Assembly (NCBI RefSeq): GCF_010015585.1 | Contig: NW_022985075.1 | Location: 434,001-498,000, forward strand | Direction: 5' to 3' | DNA length: 64,000 bases | DNA from: Eremomyces bilateralis CBS 781.70 | Taxonomy: Eukaryota; Ascomycota; Dothideomycetes; Eremomycetales; Eremomycetaceae | In this document: piece after piece, positions 55,918 to 64,000 of the stretch | Layout of the letters: every line of letters starts with the position of its first letter | Position numbering within the stretch: position 1 is the stretch's first letter | Program-made: the position numbers and the translations under genes | The notes under the pieces: model-generated | Databases searched by the model: none | Seen by the model: only the letters and a program-made list of their open reading frames with translations | What the model was told of the DNA's origin: nothing

Positions 55918-57399
55918 TTATCGGGTCGGATTAGCACTGAGGTTTTTGATCATCAGTTTCGCCTGACGGATTTCATCCGGAAACTTCGCGAGTTCATCGG
56001 GCTGCACCGAATCGACTAGGAGCTGCAACTGCCTGACTATCCTTTCGGGCTCCTCATCACAGACCTCGAAGGAACGCACTACGGCAGGCCAGTATTTCGA
56101 CTGCGCCGCGACATCGAGCCAATAGAATCCGACACTTCGACATAATCGGTTCCTAGCGGACTGATGCCCAACAGTAGCAAAGGTAAGCTCTTTCCCCCGG
56201 CGAGAGCGCAATTTTTTGAGAGCAACCTGCCACCAAGAAATAAGGGCAGTGGCAGGGAGTTCTAAGATCTTCTGGGTCTCCTTATCCGCCACCGTGTCCG
56301 ACGTGTGCTCGTAATAGAACATCCCCAAAGCATACGCCGCTTGCGGGTCCCCGGCCATTGCCGCGCGGGTCATGTAATAGTGCCACTCCGCATTGGCAGG
56401 CTGCAGAAACTTTCCGTCCTTGATGGACGCGATCAGGTTCGCATAGAAGTAGCAGGCGTACGGGTCCCCGTCCACATCTGCGCCGCGCTTGAGGGAGATC
56501 TTCGCCTCCTCTGTTTTTCCCAGGTCGAATTGGACTAGTGCCAGCGACGTCCATGCTGAGATGCGGCGGTGATAAACCCACTGGGCTCCCATTCGCGCCA
56601 TATCTTTCTCCGCCTTCATCTCTTTCGTCACCTCTTTGTTGTAATTTCTCTTCTTCATCCATCCTTGAAGCGCTTTGGTTGCTTGCTTGAACACGGATTC
56701 GGCTGCCGGTAGATCCCCTTGCTCTTCCAATACCTTGCCATAAAGGATCATGGAACCAACGTTATCCTCCGCTAGTCCCTTAAGAATCGGGATGTAGGGC
56801 TTAACCACCTCATTATGAATATCATGGGATCGGAGCCCGATATGGATGAATGCATGTACCGCCGTCCGATTTCCTACATCCGCGGCAGCTTGCAGCGCTT
56901 TCTGCCCCAGCCGCCCTTGCACCGACCAACCAGCGGACCCGTCTCCATCTTTAAACTTCAAGTAATGGGCGAACGTCGCGAATTTATCGATATCGACGCT
57001 CGCCTTCCGGCAGAGCTCCTCCAAGTTGATCGCAGTTCGATCTTTGGCGCCCATGATTGTCTGAAGTATCCGGGCGGTTTCGCGCTTCTCCTGAAGCAAG
57101 CCGAATTTTTGGAATTCGTCGGGATGGGGCATCCAAATCTCTAACTTCTCTGCGAGCTCTGGGAGAGGTCGCCGAGATGGGTCTGGACCACGTCGTGCAT
57201 GCGTACTTCTTGCTGTTTTCCAATATCCGCCGTGATGTTTCGCGGAGGAAGAGAATCCGCTTCGTGTGCATGGTAGCGACTGCATGAGGACTGGACGGCA
57301 TGTGGTGTAGGTTTGGCTTCCGATTGAAGCAAAAGCTGACAATGGATAGGTACGGATGTCATTGTATGACCAGGCAGCTATTGTTCTGAGGTTAGGCAT
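55918..57399 (-). CDS. Mitochondrial SEL1/TPR-repeat protein
   Basis: Single exon, 493 residues. The N-terminus (MPNLRTIAAWSYNDIRTYPL, then many Ser/Arg and no acidic residues until about 77) is a typical mitochondrial presequence. Helical repeats follow: AVHAFIHIGL, AEDNVGSMILYGKVLEEQGD, ISAWTSLALVQFDLGKTEEA, ACYFYANLIASIKDGKF, and AAMAGDPQAAYALGMFYYEH, which is a SEL1/TPR unit. Such proteins scaffold complexes or aid respiratory assembly; the specific role is not known. It is divergent from the utp16 gene with 500 nt between starts. Confidence 0.8.
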   Translation of the reverse strand: MPNLRTIAAWSYNDIRTYPLSAFASIGSQTYTTCRPVLMQSLPCTRSGFSSSAKHHGGYWKTARSTHARRGPDPSRRPLPELAEKLEIWMPHPDEFQKFGLLQEKRETARILQTIMGAKDRTAINLEELCRKASVDIDKFATFAHYLKFKDGDGSAGWSVQGRLGQKALQAAADVGNRTAVHAFIHIGLRSHDIHNEVVKPYIPILKGLAEDNVGSMILYGKVLEEQGDLPAAESVFKQATKALQGWMKKRNYNKEVTKEMKAEKDMARMGAQWVYHRRISAWTSLALVQFDLGKTEEAKISLKRGADVDGDPYACYFYANLIASIKDGKFLQPANAEWHYYMTRAAMAGDPQAAYALGMFYYEHTSDTVADKETQKILELPATALISWWQVALKKLRSRRGKELTFATVGHQSARNRLCRSVGFYWLDVAAQSKYWPAVVRSFEVCDEEPERIVRQLQLLVDSVQPDELAKFPDEIRQAKLMIKNLSANPTR

Positions 57400-57899
57400 T
57401 GTGAAAATATGTACGATTTCGGTTCGTATCAGGAAGGTATTCGTAGATCGAATGGTCGCAGCGACTCGGAGAGCAATGAGAGCAATATAACATGTTATGA
57501 ACAGGGAGCGAGTGAAGGTTGGTTAGCTTAACTCCATGGCTACCAGGAAAAGAGGGTGGTTCATCATAAAAGAAATGACAACCCAGTTGGGTAGTTGACA
57601 TAAATTCATCAGCGAACCTCGATGCCCAGTCGTGAAGCCATTCGGAAAATCCTCGGCTAGCCAAAATATTTTCCATCGTCCACTAAGTTGCCCTGAGGGC
57701 AACATTTGTCTTGGAAGATTTCCAGCACAGAAAGAATTCATCCGTACGGATATTTCCTTCAATTAAGTTTATAAATCCATAGAGCCACGGTTTTAGATTT
57801 ATCCCTTCACTATTTGCAGCACCCTCGGAATCAAAGGCACGATCGATTGCCACCCTCCACCGGTCCCCCACCCGTTTCATTCCTACACCACCCACTACC
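57400..57899. other. Shared divergent promoter of the SEL1/TPR and utp16 genes
   Basis: 500 nt between the ATGs of two divergent housekeeping-type genes (mitochondrial and nucleolar), so the two may share regulation. No gene inside. Confidence 0.5.
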
Positions 57900-58790
57900 A
57901 TGGCAGCCAACAAGCGGCGAGCGGATGCTGCTGTCCAGTCGAGCTCGAGCAAAAGGCGCAGATCGGTCACTCAAGTGAGCGAACACAAGAACGAGACATC
58001 CTCGAAGCCAATCGTGGACCGTGACGAGGACCAGAATATGGGAGGCACCGCAGGATTCGAGGAGGAAAACACATCCGAAGTTGAAGAGACGGAAAACGCA
58101 CACATGGTAGATTCAGACGGATCGGAAAGTTCATCCGACAGCGACGACGCTCCGGAGGAAGTCTCCAAGTCAACCGCAACCCAAGCGCTCCACGCACAAG
58201 AAGCGGAGAAAAGCAAGGCGATAGGAAGGTAAGTCGATGCGCAGGATTTCACCAGTGAGGCCTATACTGATATTTCCCGCAGCCGTGTAGCGAAGCTACG
58301 AGAGAAGCGTCGCGCTCACGATGACCGACTCCGTCTGCAAGTGCAGACATCTTCACGGCGGAAGCGAACTTCGAAATCACCGGAATCCGACGTCGAATCC
58401 GACGCTACATCGGAACTCGACGTCGGTGGCAGCAGAGGTCGTCCTTCTCGTCTCCTTCCCCAATCCCTTCTTGAGGCCGAACGAGAGCCCACACCCCCGA
58501 CTGAGGACCCCTCCAAGAGATTCGATCTGGCGATCCGGAAGAGCAAGCGGACCGTGTTCGCGTCGGAGAAGTCGCCAAAGGATGTAAAGAAGGGCCCGTT
58601 GAATGTACGGGTGCTGAGCAAGCGAAACCAGCTGTTGCCGCCGAAATCGAATGGTGCGAGTCGGAGTATCCGGGAGAAATGGTTACAGGGGAGGTCGCTG
58701 GATCTGAATGGTGGGAAGGGGGGCAAGCGGTTGAAAGGGGGAAAGCAGTTGGTGAGGAGAGAGGTCAGGAGGGGCTTCTTGCGCACCTGA
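57900..58790 (+). CDS. U3 snoRNA-associated protein Utp16 (Bud21 family)
   Basis: Exons 57900-58228 and 58283-58790 (278 residues). Basic N-terminus KRRADAAVQSSSSKRRR, then an acidic Glu/Ser/Asp stretch (about 40-85). A basic helix (RVAKLREKRRAHDDRLRLQV) follows across the intron. The conserved core VFASEKSPKDVKKGPLNVRV plus LLPPKSNGASRSIREKWLQG is the U3-snoRNA-associated domain of yeast Bud21/Utp16. The protein belongs to the small-subunit processome of the nucleolus (18S rRNA maturation). Convergent with the DPP5 gene, 170 nt between stops. Confidence 0.88.
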
Positions 58791-58960
58791 GGGGCGTTCG
58801 ATTAAGATGATGAAGAGATACCTAGGGAGCCATGAGAGTTATCCCAAAAACGATTTTCCGAGGAATGAACGAAAGACCGTTACTCGACGCTATAACTGCG
58901 CTAAAAATGACCAGATGATCATATATCTCATAGCCCATGACTTCTCCGTTGCATTCCCTA

Positions 58961-61233
58961 CTAGTGGTTGATTACCGTCCCTGGCGCCTCATCCTCGGCT
59001 TTGTACGGCGGATATCCCACGAACTTATTAATCCAGTTCAACACCGCCGTATGCCACATCAGACTGTTCTCTTCCTTTTGCACCCAGTGATTCTCATCCG
59101 GAAACGTCAAGAACTGGCTCTCCACTCCCCGCGCCTGCAGCACATTAAACGCCGCCAGACCTTCCGCGATGGTCAACCGGTAATCTAGCTCGGAATGGAT
59201 GACCAGCTGCGGTGTGCTCCAGTTCCCCGTGAACCGCGCCGGGTCCCAGCGCAACCATTTCTCCTCGTTGTTCCAATAGAACCCTTCCAGATCGTGGGTG
59301 GGGAACCACTGCTCCTCGCTAGCGAGCTGCGACACCATGCTGAACACCCCGTCGTGGCAGACGATCGCCTTGAACTTGCGGCCGAGCTCGTGGCCTTGGA
59401 TCCAGTTCATCATGTAGCCGCCGTAGCTTGCGCCCAGTGCCACGGTCTTGTCGAGGTCGACGTAGTCGAGGTTCTCCTCGATCCATTGATAGCCGGCCAC
59501 GAGATCTTTGTAAGGTAAGCCGCCCCACTGCCCCTGGATCGCATCAGTGAAGTCTTGGCCAAACCCAGTGCTGCCGGTGGGATTGGGTGCGAACACAACG
59601 TATCCAGCTTCGGCGAAGACAGCCATATTCCACCGGGAGGACCAAGCGTCTTCCCATGCACCTTGTGGGCCACCGTGTACAAGGAACGCAAGCGGGTATT
59701 TCTTGTCGCTGTCGAAGTTGGATGGCTTCAGAAGGAAGGCTTGGACGTCGCGTTCGGCACCTTTGAAATAGACGTCTGCGACCTGAGACCGTGAGAGAGA
59801 CACAAGCTTGCCATTCTCGGTATTGGATGAGATGAGCTTCGCCGTGCCTAGGTTTGGGAACAGAATGGAATAGAACGAATTGTCGACAATGTTGGTTCCG
59901 CTGATGAAAATATTGCCATCGGCGAGAACCCGCAGGTCTATAATAGGGTCAAAGATCAAATCCCAAAAGTTGACAGGGCTTACGAACCTGAAACATTCCC
60001 GTCACTGTAAATCTTCTTGGGGGGGGACGACTCCGCGGGCTGGTTGACTGGGGTGGTGAAAATGCTCGTCCGGCCTCTATCTTCCGCAACGAGATAGAGG
60101 TCGTCGCCGTTATTGCTAAACGACACACCGCCCGGACTCAAGGGCCAACTGCCTTTGCCATTGGTGGAGTTGAGCAGATGCAGAAGCCAATTCGGTCTTC
60201 GGACATCCGGGATCACAAACAACTGGTTCTTATCGGCTTCGTATCCGTCTTCCTGCATCATTAGGAACGCGGCTTTCTTCCCGTCTTTGGAGAAGACCGG
60301 CGAAGTGGTGGCTCCACCGAAGCCTGGGACCAACACTTGGTATATCAAATCGGATGCGGCCAGCGTTCCGTAAAGATTTGCCACGTACACGTTGACTTTC
60401 GTGCTGAAGCCGGCCTTGAGGGTGGGCTCCTTCGCGACGAATATTATGTGGTCTTCGCCGATATCATAGTGGTCAATCCCGCCGAATGTCGGCACGGGTG
60501 ACTCCAGTCCGGTTCCGGCGAGCACATTTCGAAGTGGTGACAAAGCGTAGGACAGCTTTCCGCTCTCAGCGCTGCTAGACGGTTTCGTGATGGTTCCAAC
60601 GAAGATAGCATTTCTCTCAGGGGCAATATAGGAATCCCAGTGTCGGACAAACGTTTGCTTGTAGAGTTTTCCAGAAGAGAGCTTCTTTGGAGCTTTCCCC
60701 GCACTGTATGGAGTACCATCTGGTTTGGCAAGACCGGTGATGGCAAATGTCCATTTGTCATCTGATATCTTTTTAACACGGATGCTCGTTCCCGAGCCAT
60801 CAAAGTTGCCAGCGATCGCTTTCCTGCGAACGGTAAGATGGATTGTCACAATCATCTCCAGGGAGGAGACCGGAGACACTCACGTGGCTTCGAAAGCATC
60901 CGCCTTGCCGACAGCAATGTCGGTCGAATTAGTTTGGCCGGGAAGAAGGAGCAAAACATCTTCATCGTTCAGCCATTGCGGTTCGCTGGCGCCGGCAGCA
61001 TCGGTCACCAGTTTCGACTCGTTACTCTTGGCATCAAGGACGCGAATCTCGGACTTCTTCCCGTGATTCTCAAAGCTGTACGTGGACACACTATATAAAA
61101 TCCGCGATCCGTCCGAGTTTGGCACGCCTGAACTTCGACGAGGGGCGCTCAGCATCACCTCAGGGGTGAACTTCGCTGCCCGGACCGTCATGCTGAACAG
61201 TAAGACGAGGAAGACGGCTAAGTGGGCTAACAT
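58961..61233 (-). CDS. dpp5: Secreted dipeptidyl-peptidase 5 (S9C family)
   Basis: Exons 60884-61233, 59988-60823, 58961-59937 (720 residues; Aspergillus DPP5 is about 720). Signal peptide MLAHLAVFLVLLFSMTVRA. A beta-propeller N-terminal domain precedes the alpha/beta-hydrolase part. Catalytic triad: Ser566 (GASYGGYMMN), Asp647 (HSELDYRL) and His679 (PDENHWV). HGGPQGAWEDAWSSRWN is typical for the oxyanion region. DPP5 releases Xaa-Ala and similar dipeptides and is a major secreted antigen of Aspergillus and dermatophytes. Several N-glycosylation sites (NST, NES, NWS) are present. Both intron joins restore the frame (AT|KAIAGN and SG-DLRV). Confidence 0.95.
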
Positions 61234-62553
61234 GGCGACCGGTTAGCTATGGGAATAAGGAAGACCAGAAATCCCATTCTCGGATGATTTCAAACGATCA
61301 GGTGTTTTTAATTAACATATAACAATAGACCAAGCACCATGCTTCGGTCGGAGCGACAGTTACACAGCATTCTCGTCTAGACTAGTGAAGTTCGAATCGC
61401 AAGACCAAAAGGGGAAGGCTGGAGGCGCATACCTGAGAAGAAATGTCGAAATGAATTCTAACACTACGTGTTCAGGAAGGTTGAATAACCAAGCCTCCGG
61501 CAGTTAATTTCCTGAGGTACGACGATGAAATAATATGCAAGGAGCTTGTCACGTCGTTTAGTAGAGGAGATTATGTTGACTGCGGGGTTCCGTGTACGGA
61601 ATATCCATACGGGGACGGTGACACGAACTAAGCCGAGTTAGGCTTCTGCGTTCATATTGCACAACTTCGTCGCTTCATGAAGTAACGTTTCCTTGTCTGC
61701 GGGGTGCAGGAAGAGAGAGAACACTGCAGGTAGTCTGCAGTTCAGTCTGCAGTGGTGTCCGTCTGGCATCTGTCCCTCTGGCTGTGCTGACATCGATTTG
61801 CATGCCCACCACTGCCCGTCCATCTCTACTGACTTTTCACGGAAGCGCTGCTGGCATTTGATCTGATGGCCATAGCAGGAGCACACGACTTTGCATTCAG
61901 GGAGATGCTGGAGAATCCGCCCATATGGGTTAGTTACCTTCCATATTTGCATGCCGGTTGGAATACTTCGAAGGAGCCGAAATCGCCATGGTGAAGATCC
62001 ACAGCCATCCATGGTACAGGTAGCCGAGACATTTTCGTCCCAATATCGGAGTTCGGACGTCACTGCTTCTGTTCGGGAAACCGACGCCTGTTACTACACC
62101 TCTCGTCGACATCAACATTCTCTCACGATGAACAGACCCAAAACCAGAAGATCGTAGGAATTAGGTAGGTAAGTAATCCCCACAAGTAACTCTCCGTATC
62201 CAGAAGTGCCGAGATAGCTTACGCCTCCACAACCCGACATCATTGGTCATTAGAAATATCCGAGGTCTTAAGGTGAGAGCTAAATTCGACTTCGCATGTT
62301 TATCAGTAGGTTATCTATTCTTTGGCATCTCTTAATTGGTATTTCTTAACTGGCATCGACAACGTTTGAGATGGCCTATCAATTTTCCCACTGAAAATCA
62401 ACGAATCATTTCCTTCTCCGTCCATTTACTAGGCCCTGTTTTGTGCCCTTCCTCGGATTAGGTTCCTCATAGAATTTGTGGGCAACATCAGAAAGCGGTT
62501 GCTTGCTCCTTTTTATTATTATACAGCAAGATCCAGGCGGAGCGCAGTTCGTC
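61234..62553. other. Divergent intergenic region of 1.3 kb
   Basis: Promoters of the DPP5 gene (leftward) and thioesterase gene (rightward). The 61638-62063 minus frame has no domain. CTGCAG/GTCTGCAG runs near 61725-61752 are short direct repeats. No gene called. Confidence 0.5.
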
Positions 62554-63728
62554 ATGGCTCCCCGTCCCTATTTCAACCAAGCAAAAGAGGTGGTATCTTT
62601 TTACGAGAGTATGCGACTCGAAAAGATAGACGAAACGACATATCGATCAGTTACTAAGGCATACTCACCGACCGGAGGTGAGAATGGTACATATGGAGGT
62701 CATGTCTATTCACAAGCCGCTTGGGCTGCGGCACAAACCGTGGAAGAAGGATTCGTTATTCATGTACGGAATGATCCAATGCCATGCATCTAAATATAAA
62801 CTAACGTGAGCAGAGCATAACAGGATATTTTGTTCTAGGGGGGATACCCTCGGAGCATTATGTGTACTCCGTCCAAATCGTAAGAGACGGCGGTAACTAT
62901 TGTACGCGAATGGTTACAGCCACGCAAATTGCTGAGAAAGGAGCGACGTTTACCTGCACCTGTTCGTTCAAAAGGGCAGAGTTTTCCTCGGTGGACTATC
63001 AATCGAACTTGGATCTTCATGGGAAGTACAAGGCCGTACTAGCCGGAAAACAACCCTTTGATCACCCAGACGCCCCCAGTCTGGATTCAGACTGGTTCCG
63101 TGAAACGTACATACCGGCACATCCGGAGCATTTCAACCCACTGGCAGGGATGCATATCCGGAGTGTTGATATGAGTTCATTCAACACCCGTTTGGCACCT
63201 CATCGCCGACGGAAACTCATCCTCTACTCCCTCCGCGGTTCCCTACCATCACCGGCAACCCCAGCAGCCGATGCCACCCCGACGAAATCGCGCACCCCAA
63301 AATATAAAGGACTGTCGTTCACTCGCGCGGCGAATCTGCACGCCCTCACCCATATCTACGCCTCGGACCGCAACTCCCTCTACGTCATTCCCAACCACCT
63401 CGACCTCAGCCGCAAATATACGCGGATGGCTAGCCTGTCCCATACCGTGATCTTCCATTCATCGCCGGAAACGTTCTTCATGCCGAACGAACCGCGGACG
63501 CACGCGCCGAATGCGGCACAGACCCAGCAGAACACGATCGAAGGGGACGAAGGTCTCTCGACCGGCGAGCGGAAGTGGTTCATGCAGGAATCTTGGATGG
63601 AAAGGGCAAGTGGTGGGCGCTGTCTGCATGTGAGCCGGCACTATGATCCGGATACTGGTTGCCATCTGGCAACCACAATGCAGGATGGGTTGGTGCGGTT
63701 TAGCACTGATGCGGAAGTGAAGCTGTAG
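62554..63728 (+). CDS. TesB-type acyl-CoA thioesterase II
   Basis: Exons 62554-62763 and 62814-63728 (374 residues); the 50-nt intron has a CTAAC branch site. Double hotdog fold: GGHVYSQAAWAAAQTVEEGF is the conserved first motif, continued by YFVLGGIPSEHYVYSVQIVR and DGGNYCTRMVTATQ. The C-terminal CHLATTMQDGLVRF carries the catalytic glutamine of TesB. ASLSHTVIFH is also typical. The family hydrolyses medium- and long-chain acyl-CoA, usually in peroxisomes. The protein ends VKL, near the PTS1 consensus (SKL/AKL) but with valine at -3, so import is uncertain. Confidence 0.92.
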
Positions 63729-64000
63729 GCCTAGTTGTTTGGACCAGTGCTAGAATTCTGACATCGATGGGACATTGTGCATACCGGAGTAGAAATAGGG
63801 GGATGGTGATAAAGTTAAGAGACACGCTTTGAGCAATATTCTGGGTATTCTTAGAATCGCGGAATTACGATACCGTTATTCTAGCAATACATCGCATCTT
63901 TTGTATTGTACTTCCCCCAAATGAATTGGTACTAGATCGATGATTTGAGCTGGCGGTGGCTACAGCGAATGCAGGCCTTTAGCGGAGAAATTTATGACTG
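63729..64000. other. 3' flank of the thioesterase gene
   Basis: AT-rich downstream sequence to the end of the window; no further gene seen. Confidence 0.5.

Overview
The window is nuclear DNA of a filamentous ascomycete, most likely an Aspergillus- or Penicillium-like member of the Eurotiales. The reasons are: short introns (about 48-90 nt) with GT..AG ends and CTAAC/CTGAC branch sites; a secretome with a GH5 mannanase, an AA9 monooxygenase and a dipeptidyl-peptidase 5; and fungal orthologues such as Ecl1, Tom1, Isy1, Lsm1, Ctf8 and Utp16. Most genes were rebuilt by hand from exon frames and splice signals. In every complete model given the exon lengths sum to a multiple of three.

Left part (1-22 kb): an Ecl1-type zinc-knuckle longevity factor; a BTB-like protein with heptapeptide repeats; an acyl-protein thioesterase; an HhH-GPD DNA glycosylase; a small secreted eight-cysteine protein; a secreted ARB_07466-like protein with an M15-peptidase-like metal motif; the splicing factor Isy1, whose first coding exon is only the ATG; a broken Met/Gly/Pro-rich reading frame; and a 987-residue four-helix membrane protein in eight exons.

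Centre (22-42 kb): the giant HECT ubiquitin ligase Tom1/HUWE1 (3,991 residues, one exon of 11.5 kb), a BLOC-1 subunit 1 homologue, then a plant-cell-wall pair, a GH5 endo-mannanase and an eight-exon AA9 lytic polysaccharide monooxygenase. The AA9 gene has no long reading frame because it is cut by seven introns.

Right part (42-64 kb): Lsm1; an unrecognised frame-interrupted gene; a polyol dehydrogenase; a MARVEL-domain membrane protein; Ctf8; a CorA-like two-helix membrane protein whose upstream half looks frame-broken; a gene-poor, repeat-bearing stretch (51.3-55.9 kb) with one orphan gene; a mitochondrial SEL1/TPR protein divergent from Utp16; dipeptidyl-peptidase 5; and a TesB-type acyl-CoA thioesterase.

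The genes do not form one pathway. Housekeeping genes (RNA processing, decay, ubiquitin, DNA repair, sister-chromatid cohesion) are mixed with secreted degradative enzymes. The lineage-variable parts are the 12-16 kb, 38-41 kb and 48-56 kb segments. No CRISPR array, rRNA, tRNA or recognisable viral or retroelement coding domain was found.
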